DNA of 45,073 nucleotides. It comes from Verrucomicrobiota bacterium (GTDB lineage: Bacteria > Verrucomicrobiota > Verrucomicrobiia > Limisphaerales > CAIMTB01). Shown here piece after piece: positions 19,313-27,814 of this stretch. Under the pieces are notes generated by a model. That model was not told the origin of the DNA. It ran no database searches and saw nothing but the letters and a program-made list of their open reading frames with translations. The first letter of the stretch is position 1. Every line of letters begins with the position of its first letter. The stretch spans positions 1-45,073 of the forward strand of contig CAUJJW010000021.1 in the NCBI GenBank assembly GCA_963205105.1. The letters run 5' to 3'. The position numbers were made by a program, and so were the translations under genes.

Positions 19313-19346
19313 ATCGTCCCAATACGTATCCAAATCCTTGGTTCTG

Positions 19347-21446
19347 ATGTCGCTGCTGGCAGCGCTGTTGCCCGTCGGGGTGAACGCGGCGGACCCGGGA
19401 CCTGACGGCGTGCTGTTTGATGCCGTTTCAGGGCTGGTGGAGACGCGATGGAATCGCACCGACGCCAGCCTGCGCCTGAGGTCGGCGGAGGGGCGGGCGA
19501 CCGTGGAAATTCGGACGGGTGTGGCGGTCACCTGGCCGGGCGCGGGGTTGGCGTCGCCGGTAGGCGGATGGGATTTGCGGCGCCGATCGGCGGTGGACGT
19601 GGAACTGCGGAATCCCGGGACGAATGCGGTGAAAGTGTTCTGCCGGGTCGACAACCCCGGGGCGGACGGTCGGCGTCATTGTGTGACGGCGGACAAGACT
19701 CTGGCGCCGGGTACGGACGGGGTGTTGCGGGTCGCGTTGGCGCGGCATGCGATGGAGAAGCCGGCCGGAGATCTGTTTGGCATGCGTGGTTATCCGATGG
19801 TGGCTGGCGGGGACTGGACCGTGGATCCGGGGAACATCACCCAGGTGCTGCTGTTCGTGAGTCAGCCCACCGCTCCGCAGGTCTTCGAGATCCTGCGGAT
19901 TCGGGCGGTGGGCGACTATGTGCCGCCGACGGCGAACTGGACGGATGCCCAGCCGTTTGCGCCGTTCATCGACGCCTTCGGGCAGTACCGGCACCAGGAT
20001 TGGCCCGGCAAGGTGCACTCGTTGGAGGAAGTGAAGGCCCGGCGTGAGGCAGAAGCGCGGGATCTCGAACAACGACCCGGGCCGGCAGGTTGGAATGCCT
20101 ATGGCGGTTGGGCCGCGGGACCGCGGTTGTCGGCAACCGGGTTCTTTCGGGTCCAAAAGCACGAGGGCCGCTGGTGGCTGGTGGATCCGGAGGGCTGCCT
20201 CTTCTGGTCGCACGGCGTGGATTGCGTGCGGTCGTTAGATTTCAGTCCGGTGGAGGAACGGCAGCACTGGTTCGCAGACTTTCCTGGAGAGGCCCCGGAG
20301 TTCATCAGCTTTTGGACGACCGGCGGATACGCCTTGAAGGGCCATTACGCGGGCCGTTCGCCGCGCAGTTTCTCGTTCGCAGGAGCCAATTTCCGAAGGA
20401 AATACGGCCCGGACTGGAAGGGGGCTTATGCGGAACTGGTGCACCAGCGGCTGCGAAGCTGGGGGATGAACACCATCGCGAACTGGTCGGCGATGGACGT
20501 CGCTGCCCTGCGCAAGACTCCCTACACCGACTCGCTGGAATCCAGTGGTGCGCCGCGCATCGCCGGGAGTGACGGGTACTGGGGGAAATTCCCGGACGTC
20601 TTCGACGAACGGTTCGTGGCGGGTCTACGTCGGGGCATGGCCGGGAAGGTGGGACGGAGTGCCGGCGATCCGTGGTGCCTCGGATATTTCTCGGACAACG
20701 AGATGTCGTGGGGCGATGAGACGTCGCTGTCGGAAGCGACGCTCCGTTCGCCGGGCGACCAGCCGGCGAAGCTGGCGTTCGCGGCGTTCCTGCGTGAGCG
20801 CCATGGCGAGATCACGGGGCTCAACGCGGCCTGGGGCACGGCCCATGCGTCGTGGGAGGCTTGGCTGGAATCGCGGACGTTGCCGGACCGGGGGCGGGCG
20901 AGCGGTGATCTGGCCGGGTTTTACAGCCGGGTGGCGGACACCTATTTCGCGGCGGTTCGGCGGGTGATCCGGGACGTCGCGCCGAACCAGCTCTATCTGG
21001 GATGCCGCTTTGCCTGGGTTAACGACCGGGCGGCCGCAGCGGCGGCGAAGCATTGCGATGTGGTGAGCTACAACCTCTACCAGCGCACGGTGGGCGATTT
21101 TGTCTTCAATGGCGGCGCCGACGTTCCGTTGATCATCGGCGAGTTCCATTTCGGGGCCTTGGACCGCGGGATGTTCCACACCGGTCTGGTGCCGGTGGCG
21201 GACCAGAAAGCGCGGGCGGCGGCGTATCGGGAGTACGTTGAATCGGCGCTTCGCCATCCGCAGTTCGTGGGCAGCCATTGGTTTCAATGGCAGGACGAGC
21301 CGACCACTGGGCGGGTGTACGACGAGGAGAATTACCAGATCGGCTTGGTGGACATCGCGGACACGCCCTACGCGGAAACGATCGAAGCGGTGCGCGGGGT
21401 GGGGCAGGGCCTGTACGAGTTGCGTCGGAACCATCCCAAGCGGTGA
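19347..21446 (+). CDS. Secreted glycoside hydrolase, GH50 beta-agarase-like
   Basis: The ATG at 19347 gives 699 residues with a Sec signal (MSLLAALLPVGVNA then AD). A start at 19224 would translate the dispersed repeat as an N-terminal extension and is less likely. The N-terminal beta-sandwich is followed by a clan GH-A TIM barrel. The likely acid/base is E452 in YFSDNEMSWG, and the likely nucleophile is E599 in LIIGEFHFG. YNLYQR and HWFQWQDEP fit GH50/GH42-type hydrolases, which act on agar or beta-galactan chains. GH50 assignment is from pattern recall; a related beta-galactosidase-type activity is possible. It heads a row of sugar-catabolism-type genes on the same strand. Confidence 0.78.
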   Translation: MSLLAALLPVGVNAADPGPDGVLFDAVSGLVETRWNRTDASLRLRSAEGRATVEIRTGVAVTWPGAGLASPVGGWDLRRRSAVDVELRNPGTNAVKVFCRVDNPGADGRRHCVTADKTLAPGTDGVLRVALARHAMEKPAGDLFGMRGYPMVAGGDWTVDPGNITQVLLFVSQPTAPQVFEILRIRAVGDYVPPTANWTDAQPFAPFIDAFGQYRHQDWPGKVHSLEEVKARREAEARDLEQRPGPAGWNAYGGWAAGPRLSATGFFRVQKHEGRWWLVDPEGCLFWSHGVDCVRSLDFSPVEERQHWFADFPGEAPEFISFWTTGGYALKGHYAGRSPRSFSFAGANFRRKYGPDWKGAYAELVHQRLRSWGMNTIANWSAMDVAALRKTPYTDSLESSGAPRIAGSDGYWGKFPDVFDERFVAGLRRGMAGKVGRSAGDPWCLGYFSDNEMSWGDETSLSEATLRSPGDQPAKLAFAAFLRERHGEITGLNAAWGTAHASWEAWLESRTLPDRGRASGDLAGFYSRVADTYFAAVRRVIRDVAPNQLYLGCRFAWVNDRAAAAAAKHCDVVSYNLYQRTVGDFVFNGGADVPLIIGEFHFGALDRGMFHTGLVPVADQKARAAAYREYVESALRHPQFVGSHWFQWQDEPTTGRVYDEENYQIGLVDIADTPYAETIEAVRGVGQGLYELRRNHPKR

Positions 21447-21495
21447 TTCCAGGAACGGCGGCGCATCTCCGTGGTGTCGGAGGACACGGCCCTCT

Positions 21496-21586
21496 TTTCG
21501 ACAGGATGAACACGATGAACAGGATGAAATGCCGTGATGCTTGGGTTCCTGAGCACCCTGATTATCCTGTGAATCCTGTTCAAAAC
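21496..21586. repeat. AGGATGAA-type inverted repeat
   Basis: The left arm contains three near-repeats: ACAGGATGAA, CACGATGAAC and AGGATGAA (21501-21528). The right arm contains TTATCCTGTGAATCCTGTTC (21562-21581). GAACAGGAT on the left pairs with ATCCTGTTC on the right. Repeats of this flavour are recalled from Verrucomicrobia, Planctomycetes and Leptospira intergenic regions. It may end the GH50-like transcript or be a dispersed element. No other copy is seen in the window. Confidence 0.65.
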
Positions 21587-21710
21587 CTTCCGATGCTTGG
21601 ATCGCCCATCCACAACTTGGAGATCGCCCCCCGAGGAACGGCTGCCGTCGAAGCTGCCGTCGAAGCGCTTGTCTCCGGCGGGGGCGATGGCGGAGCATCC
21701 CGGGGTGTCC

Positions 21711-22634
21711 ATGAAACTTGGCTTTGTTTCGGCGATCCTCCCCGAACTGAACCTGGATCAGGTCCTGGCCTTTGCGGCGGCGGAGGGCTTTTCGTGTGTG
21801 GAAGTGATGTGCTGGCCGGTGGGCAAGGCGGAACGGAAGTTCGCCGGCGTGACACACATCGATGTGGAGGGCTTCACCAAGGCGCGGGCTGAGGAGGTGC
21901 ATGCCCTCTGCGCCCAGAACGGGGTGTCGCTCTCCGCTTTGGGTTATTACCCGAATCCATTGGACCCCGATCCCGCGGTGTCGAAGGCGGCCGTCAACCA
22001 AATCAAGCAGGTGATCCGCGCCGCCCAGATTCTGGGGCTCAAGCATGTGAACACCTTCGTGGGGCGGGATTGGACGCGGAGCGTCGACGACAACTGGCCG
22101 CGGTTCCTGAAGATTTGGAAGCCGTTGATCGCCTTTGCCGAAGACCACGACATCCGAGTGGGTATCGAGAACTGTCCCATGTCGTTCACCCGCGACGAGT
22201 GGCCGGGCGGCAAAAACCTGATGACCACCCCGGTGATCTGGCGGCGGGCGTTCTCGGACATCCCTTCGAAGCATTTCGGACTGAACTACGACCCTTCGCA
22301 CTTCGTCCTGCAACACATGGACCCGGCGAGTCCGCTGAAGGAATTTCAGGACAAGATTTTCCACTTCCACGCCAAGGACGTGAAGATTCGGCGGGACCGG
22401 ATTCACGAGGTGGGTGTGTTTGCCCATCCGTTGGAATGGCATCAGCCGCGCATTCCGGGATTCGGCGAAATGGATTGGGGCCGCTTCCTGAGCGCCCTGA
22501 TGGAGACCACCTATCGGGGGCCGGTGTGCATTGAGGTCGAAGACGACACCTTCGGGAAGGCTCTGGCCGGCCGTCAGGCGGCGCTGCGGGTGGCGGGCAA
22601 CGTGTTGCGACCCTACTTCGGCGCTGACGTGTGA
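21711..22634 (+). CDS. Sugar phosphate isomerase/epimerase (xylose-isomerase-like TIM barrel)
   Basis: The start at 21711 (MKLGFVSAILPELNLDQVL) gives 307 cytosolic residues; an alternative ATG at 21687 is possible. The AP-endonuclease-family 2 barrel shows its metal ligands: the Glu in RVGIENCPM, the Asp and His in NYDPSHFVLQ, the His in FHFHAKDVKI and the Glu in CIEVEDD. Such proteins interconvert keto- and aldo-sugars or epimerise them. A role in processing sugars released by the preceding hydrolase is inferred. The stop overlaps the GTG start of the Nudix gene by 4 bp, so the two are translationally coupled. Confidence 0.88.
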   Translation: MKLGFVSAILPELNLDQVLAFAAAEGFSCVEVMCWPVGKAERKFAGVTHIDVEGFTKARAEEVHALCAQNGVSLSALGYYPNPLDPDPAVSKAAVNQIKQVIRAAQILGLKHVNTFVGRDWTRSVDDNWPRFLKIWKPLIAFAEDHDIRVGIENCPMSFTRDEWPGGKNLMTTPVIWRRAFSDIPSKHFGLNYDPSHFVLQHMDPASPLKEFQDKIFHFHAKDVKIRRDRIHEVGVFAHPLEWHQPRIPGFGEMDWGRFLSALMETTYRGPVCIEVEDDTFGKALAGRQAALRVAGNVLRPYFGADV

Positions 22635-23155
22635 GTCCGAGTCATCATTTCCGCTTTTGTCCCGCCTGCGCCCGGGCACGGAAGGACGCTCCGGGGTCGT
22701 CGCCCTTCCGCTGTGAGGGGTGCGGCTTCACCTATTATTTCAACGCCGCCATCTCCGCGGCGGTTTTCCTGCGGCGGGACGACGGTCGGGTGCTCTTCAT
22801 CCGACGGGCGCGGGACCCGGGCAAGGGCTTGCTCGCGCCGCCGGGTGGCTTTGTGGATGTCGGGGAACGGGTTGAAGACGCCCTGAAACGCGAGGTTCGG
22901 GAGGAAGTGGGCCTCGAACTGGAGTCGGAGACGTTTCTGTGCTCGTTCCCGAACCACTACCCGTACCGCGACGTGACCTATCCGGTGCTGGACCTGTTCT
23001 TTACCGCCACGGCGATCCGCCCGGAGACGGCCACGGCGTTGGAGGATGTGGACGGGGTGCTTTGGCTGGACCCGATCCGCGACGTGGCCCCGGAAGCGAT
23101 GGCGTTTCCGTCCATGCAGGCCGCGATGCGTGTGCTCCGTGAGCAGTGGGTTTGA
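22631..23155 (+). CDS. Nudix hydrolase with N-terminal zinc ribbon (NudC-like)
   Basis: A 174-residue protein with a GTG start overlapping the previous stop (GTGA). The zinc ribbon has C10, C13, C28 and C31 (CPAC...CEGC). The Nudix box at residues 73-95 matches G-x5-E-x7-R-E-U-x-E-E-x-G-U exactly, with E79, R87, E88, E91 and E92. Zinc ribbons of this type occur in NADH pyrophosphatase (NudC), but this protein is shorter than NudC (about 250 residues) and the SQPWPFPxS specificity motif is absent. Nucleoside-diphosphate-linked or sugar-nucleotide cleavage is therefore possible. Coupling to an isomerase is unusual. Confidence 0.9.
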   Translation: MSPSHHFRFCPACARARKDAPGSSPFRCEGCGFTYYFNAAISAAVFLRRDDGRVLFIRRARDPGKGLLAPPGGFVDVGERVEDALKREVREEVGLELESETFLCSFPNHYPYRDVTYPVLDLFFTATAIRPETATALEDVDGVLWLDPIRDVAPEAMAFPSMQAAMRVLREQWV

Positions 23156-23224
23156 ATCGTTGTTTGGTATCGCCGGCACCCCGACGGTTCTGGCAGCCTG
23201 CGGCACGTTCCCAACGACCTGACT

Positions 23225-26200
23225 ATGGTGTTCTTCAAGCGATCACGGTGGGCTGAGTTCCAATCCTGGGGCCGAAGCGGCGTTCGCGTGGCGGTGTTGC
23301 TCTGCCTGGCCGCGCGGTTGGAGGCGGCGGTGGACTTCGCCAAGGAAGTGGAACCGATCCTGGTGAAGCGCTGTTCCGAGTGTCACGGCGCGGACCAGCA
23401 GAAGGCAAAACTTCGACTCGATTCGCGGGCGGCAGCGCAGGCGCCGGCCAAATCCGGCAAGGTCGCGTTGGTCCCCGGCAAAGCCGCGGAAAGCGAACTG
23501 CTTACCCGGGTGATCAGTTCCGATCCCGACGAGGTGATGCCCCCGAAGGGCGAACGGCTGAGCTCGGCCGAGGTCGACATTCTGAAGCGCTGGATCGAGG
23601 AAGGCGCAGTCTGGCCCGAGACCGATCCGCTGGCTCATTGGGCTTTCCGGGCGCCGGTCCGTCCTTTGGTGCCGGTGGTGCAGGGGAAGGATTGGGTGCG
23701 GAACGAGGTGGACCATTTTATCCTCGCGCGGTTGGAGGCCGAAAAACTGGCGCCTCAACCCGAAGCGGACCGGGCCACCCTGATTCGTCGATTAAGCCTG
23801 GATCTGACCGGGCTGCCGCCGACCTGGGCCGACGTGGAAACCTTCGTCAAGGACCCCTCGGAACGGGCCTACGAAACGTTGGTCGACCGGCTTCTGGCTT
23901 CGCCGCACTACGGCGAACACATGGCCCGTGGCTGGCTGGACCTGGCGCGGTACGCCGATTCCAACGGGTACCAGGTCGATTTGGCCCGCTCGATTTGGCC
24001 GTATCGGGACTGGGTCATCCGGGCGTTCAACCAGAACCTGCCTTTCGACCAATTCACGGTCGAACAACTCGCCGGTGACCTGCTCCCGGAGCCGACTCTG
24101 GACCAGCGGATCGCGACCGGCTTCAACCGCAACACCAAGATCAACGATGAAGGTGGCGGTGATGCGGAGGAGTATCGGACCAAGGCGGTGAAAGATCGCG
24201 TGGCGACCCTGGGCACGGCCTGGCTGGGACTCACCCTGAACTGTGCCGAGTGCCACACCCACAAGTACGATCCGGTGACCCAGGAGGAGTACTACCGGCT
24301 CTATGCGTTCTTCAACAACACCACGGACGGCGGCAACTACAGCACCGCGCCCACGGTGGAAGTTCCGAAGCCGGATTTGAGCACTACGGAGGCCCACCTG
24401 AAGCGGCAACTCGAGGCCGCTCGGTCCGAACGAGCCGCTCTCGACAAGGCGTTGCCTGAGAAACAGGCGGCGTGGGAGAGCCAGGTCAAGGCGCGCGGTG
24501 ACGTCTGGCGCACCCTGGTGCTGACGAACGTGGTTTCCACCGGCGGCTCAGGCTACACCAACCTGGCGGACGGCTCGGTCCTCGCCACCGGGGTCAACCC
24601 GATCTACGACACCATCACCTTCGAAGCGGATACCGCTCTCACCGGAATCCGGGCCGTGCTGCTCGAAGTGTTGCCCGACCCAAGCCTTCCCAAGAACGGC
24701 CCTGGCCGCTGGGGCGCCAGCGGGAACTTCATCCTGGACGAGTTCGCGATATCCGTGACGCCCTCCAGCGCCGCGGAGGCGAAGGATTCCGCACCCGGCT
24801 TCCTGGAGATTGAAAGCGCCACGGCCGATTGGGAACAGCAGTACTACCGGGCCGAGCATGCGGTGGATCGGAATCCGAAAACGGGTTGGGCCATTGGGCC
24901 GCGGTTTGGCGAACGCCACTTCCTGATCGCCCGGCTGAAGGAACCCGCCGGCTTCGAGGCGGGTTCAAAGCTGACCTTTCGCTTCGAGCACTACCATGGC
25001 AGCAGCCATTGCATCGGGCGCTTCCGGGTTTCGGTGGCGACCGAGTCCGATGAGGCGGCGCTCTGGCCGATGTCGGCGGACATCCGGGCCATCGTGCTTC
25101 AACCGGCGTCGGCGCGGACGGCGGAAGACGCGGGGCGGCTCGCCAGCCATTTCCGGTCGCTGCAACCGAAGTATCGGCAATTGGAACGGGAAATCATCCG
25201 GCTGGAAGGACGCGAACGCGAACTGGCCACGAAGAAGTACTCCACCTTGGTGATTGCCGAGCGGAAGGAACCCGAGCCGCGACCCACCCGGATCCACATG
25301 CGGGGGAATTTCCTGGAGCCGGGCAAGGAGGTCACGCCCGGTGTTCCCGCGGCATTCCCCGGTTTGCCGTCCGGCGTTCCCGCCAACCGCCTGGCCTTGG
25401 CCAAGTGGCTGGTGGATCCCTCGAATCCGCTGACGGCGCGGGTCACGGTGAACCGGTTTTGGGAACAGTTCTTCGGCACGGGCCTGGTCAAGACCAGCGA
25501 GGATTTCGGACGCCAGGGCGAGGCGCCGTCCCATCCCGAACTCATCGACTGGCTGGCCACGGAATTCATGGCCTCCGGCTGGGATGTGAAGGCGATGCAG
25601 AAGCGCCTGGTGATGTCCGCGACCTACCGTCAGAACGCCGCCACCGACGCGGTGCGCCTGGAAAAGGATTACTACAACCGGCTCGTGTCGCGCGGACCCC
25701 GATTCCGGATGGACGCTGAAATGATCCGCGACCATGCGCTCGCGGTGAGCGGTCTGCTGCAGAACAAAGTCGGAGGCCCCAGCGTGCATCCCGAGCAACT
25801 TCCCAACCTGTGGAAGGAAATCGGTTTCCTGCGGCCGGAAATTGGCATGGACGAATGGCCGATCAGCGAAGGCCCGGATCTTTACCGACGCGCGGTGTAC
25901 ACCTTCTGGCGCCGGGTTTGCACCTATCCGACCTTTGCGACCTTCGACGCCCCCAGTCGCGACGTTTGCGTGGCCCGCCGCCCCAGGACCAACACCCCGT
26001 TGCAGGCGCTGGCGGCATTGAACGATCCCACGCTGCTGGAGGCCGCCCGGGTCTTCGCCCAGCGCATCCTGCTCGAAGGCGGGCGCACCGACGACGAACG
26101 GGTGGCCTTCGCCTTCCGCACCTGCCTGGGACGGCAGCCGACCCTGAACGAGACCGCCCGACTGCGCGCGTTTCTGGAACAACAAGTCCGCGGGTTTCAG

Positions 26201-26341
26201 GGCGATCCCGCGGCGGCCCGGACGCTGGTGCAGGTGGGGTCGGCCGAAGTGCCCGATGCGAACGACGTTCGGACGGTGGCGGCCTGGATGATGGTGGCCA
26301 ACGTGCTTTTCAACCTCGACGAAACCCTGACCAAGGGCTGA
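23225..26341 (+). CDS. PSD1 protein: planctomycete cytochrome c, DUF1549 and DUF1553
   Basis: A 1038-residue exported protein with an N-terminal signal segment (VAVLLCLAARLEAA). A heme-c site CSECH (C50, C53, H54) follows within the planctomycete cytochrome C domain. DUF1549 covers about residues 150-370 (ECHTHKYDPVTQEEYYRL). A central beta-rich, carbohydrate-binding-like stretch lies at about 490-640, and DUF1553 lies at about 710-1000 (VTVNRFWEQFFGTG, SATYRQ, PRTNTPLQAL). The family is found with DUF1501 in Planctomycetes and Verrucomicrobia. Its biochemical role is not established to my knowledge. The DUF1501 gene starts 8 bp downstream, so the pair is an operon. Confidence 0.93.
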   Translation: MVFFKRSRWAEFQSWGRSGVRVAVLLCLAARLEAAVDFAKEVEPILVKRCSECHGADQQKAKLRLDSRAAAQAPAKSGKVALVPGKAAESELLTRVISSDPDEVMPPKGERLSSAEVDILKRWIEEGAVWPETDPLAHWAFRAPVRPLVPVVQGKDWVRNEVDHFILARLEAEKLAPQPEADRATLIRRLSLDLTGLPPTWADVETFVKDPSERAYETLVDRLLASPHYGEHMARGWLDLARYADSNGYQVDLARSIWPYRDWVIRAFNQNLPFDQFTVEQLAGDLLPEPTLDQRIATGFNRNTKINDEGGGDAEEYRTKAVKDRVATLGTAWLGLTLNCAECHTHKYDPVTQEEYYRLYAFFNNTTDGGNYSTAPTVEVPKPDLSTTEAHLKRQLEAARSERAALDKALPEKQAAWESQVKARGDVWRTLVLTNVVSTGGSGYTNLADGSVLATGVNPIYDTITFEADTALTGIRAVLLEVLPDPSLPKNGPGRWGASGNFILDEFAISVTPSSAAEAKDSAPGFLEIESATADWEQQYYRAEHAVDRNPKTGWAIGPRFGERHFLIARLKEPAGFEAGSKLTFRFEHYHGSSHCIGRFRVSVATESDEAALWPMSADIRAIVLQPASARTAEDAGRLASHFRSLQPKYRQLEREIIRLEGRERELATKKYSTLVIAERKEPEPRPTRIHMRGNFLEPGKEVTPGVPAAFPGLPSGVPANRLALAKWLVDPSNPLTARVTVNRFWEQFFGTGLVKTSEDFGRQGEAPSHPELIDWLATEFMASGWDVKAMQKRLVMSATYRQNAATDAVRLEKDYYNRLVSRGPRFRMDAEMIRDHALAVSGLLQNKVGGPSVHPEQLPNLWKEIGFLRPEIGMDEWPISEGPDLYRRAVYTFWRRVCTYPTFATFDAPSRDVCVARRPRTNTPLQALAALNDPTLLEAARVFAQRILLEGGRTDDERVAFAFRTCLGRQPTLNETARLRAFLEQQVRGFQGDPAAARTLVQVGSAEVPDANDVRTVAAWMMVANVLFNLDETLTKG

Positions 26342-26349
26342 ACCGCCTT

Positions 26350-27780
26350 ATGAATCCCGTTCTCGAACACATTCGTCAGTCCACCCGGCGCCGATTCCTT
26401 CGCCAATGCGCCACCGGCATGGGTTCCCTGGCCCTGGCCTCGCTCCTGAACGACAAGGTGCTGGCGGCATCCCCGGGTCTGCCGACCGTCGGGCCCCACT
26501 TCGCGCCCAAGGCGAAGAACATCATCTACCTGTTCCAGTCGGGCGGTCCGTCGCACCTGGATCTCTTCGATCCCAAGCCCGAACTGAGCAAGCGCAGCGG
26601 GCAGCAGGTTCCCGAGGAACTGGTGAAGAACATCCGGCTCGCGCAGATCGGCAAGAACGCGTCGCTGCTGGGTTCACCCTACAAGTTCGACCGGTACGGT
26701 AAATCGGGCATGTGGTTGAGCGAATTGCTGCCGCACATGCGGACCATCGTGGACGACGTCTGCTTTGTTCAGGGGTTTTACTCCGAGGCGTTCAACCACG
26801 ATCCGGCGACGATCTTCATGAACACCGGTGCCCAGCTGTCGGGGCGGCCGGCGATGGGTTCCTGGTTCAGCTACGGTTTGGGCAGTGAGAACAAGGACCT
26901 GCCGGCGTTCGTGGTGCTCATGACCGGCGTGGGCCAGCCCCTGACCAACGCGGCCTGGGGCAGCGGTTTCCTCCCGACGGTGCATCAAGGCGTCACGCTG
27001 CGGTCCCAGGGCGACCCGGTGCTCTACGTCAGCAATCCCCCGGGTATGGGCAGTCAGCGTCGGCGGGAATCGCTGGACACGCTGCGGGATCTCAACCAGT
27101 CCCGGTTCGACCTGCTCCAGGACCCGGAGATCCAGACCCGGATTGAAGCCTATGAAATGGCCTACCGCATGCAGACCAGCGTGCCGGAGGTGATGGACAT
27201 TTCGAGGGAATCGGCGGCGGTCCAGGAAGCCTATGCCACGACTCCGGGGCGGGCCTCCTTCGCCAACAACTGTTTGCTCGCCCGGCGCCTGGTGGAGCGG
27301 GGTGTGCGCTTCGTTCAGCTCTATCATCGCGGATGGGATCATCATGGCGGCCCGGATGGGAATCTGGTGTTCGACCTCAAGAAACGCTGCGCGGAAACCG
27401 ACCAGCCCGCGGTGGCGCTGGTGAAGGATCTGAAGGAACGCGGCTTGCTCGATGAAACCCTGGTTTTGTGGGGCGGAGAATTTGGTCGTACCCCGATGAT
27501 GCAGGGAGCGATGCGCCCCGATCAGGTGGGCCGGGACCATCATCCCCACGGGTACACGATCTGGATGGCGGGCGGTGGGATCAAGCCAGGCATCGTTCAT
27601 GGCGCCACCGACGAATTCGGCTTCTACGCGGTGGAGAACAAGGTGCATGTGCACGACTTGCACGCCACGATCCTGCACCTCTTTGGCATCGATCACCTGA
27701 AGCTGACCCACCGGTTCCAGGGCCGTGACTTCCGGTTGACCGACGTCCATGGCGAGATCGTGAAAGGTATTCTGGCCTGA
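26350..27780 (+). CDS. DUF1501 Tat-exported protein (sulfatase-like fold family)
   Basis: I chose the ATG at 26350, 8 bp after the PSD1 stop; the frame is open further upstream but overlaps PSD1 by 500 bp and has no coding sense. The 476-residue product begins with a Tat signal (STRRRFLRQCATGMGSLALA). DUF1501 motifs include IIYLFQSGGPSHLDLFDPKP (residues 59-78), VRFVQLYHRGWDHHGG and GGEFGRTPMMQ. The family belongs to the alkaline-phosphatase superfamily by fold, but the function is unassigned. It is the usual partner of PSD1. No Shine-Dalgarno sequence is evident. Confidence 0.93.
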   Translation: MNPVLEHIRQSTRRRFLRQCATGMGSLALASLLNDKVLAASPGLPTVGPHFAPKAKNIIYLFQSGGPSHLDLFDPKPELSKRSGQQVPEELVKNIRLAQIGKNASLLGSPYKFDRYGKSGMWLSELLPHMRTIVDDVCFVQGFYSEAFNHDPATIFMNTGAQLSGRPAMGSWFSYGLGSENKDLPAFVVLMTGVGQPLTNAAWGSGFLPTVHQGVTLRSQGDPVLYVSNPPGMGSQRRRESLDTLRDLNQSRFDLLQDPEIQTRIEAYEMAYRMQTSVPEVMDISRESAAVQEAYATTPGRASFANNCLLARRLVERGVRFVQLYHRGWDHHGGPDGNLVFDLKKRCAETDQPAVALVKDLKERGLLDETLVLWGGEFGRTPMMQGAMRPDQVGRDHHPHGYTIWMAGGGIKPGIVHGATDEFGFYAVENKVHVHDLHATILHLFGIDHLKLTHRFQGRDFRLTDVHGEIVKGILA

Positions 27781-27814
27781 CCCCGACGGCTGATTCCCCC
27801 CAAGGACCCACCCC

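Noticed and set aside
20625..22679. A 684-codon minus-strand open frame opposite the GH50-like and isomerase genes
   Set aside because: Shadow of two real genes; His/Arg/Pro-rich translation typical of antisense high-GC frames.
25810..26349. Upstream extension of the DUF1501 frame overlapping PSD1
   Set aside because: The extension runs inside the PSD1 coding sequence and has Arg/Pro-rich composition; the Tat signal begins at 26350.
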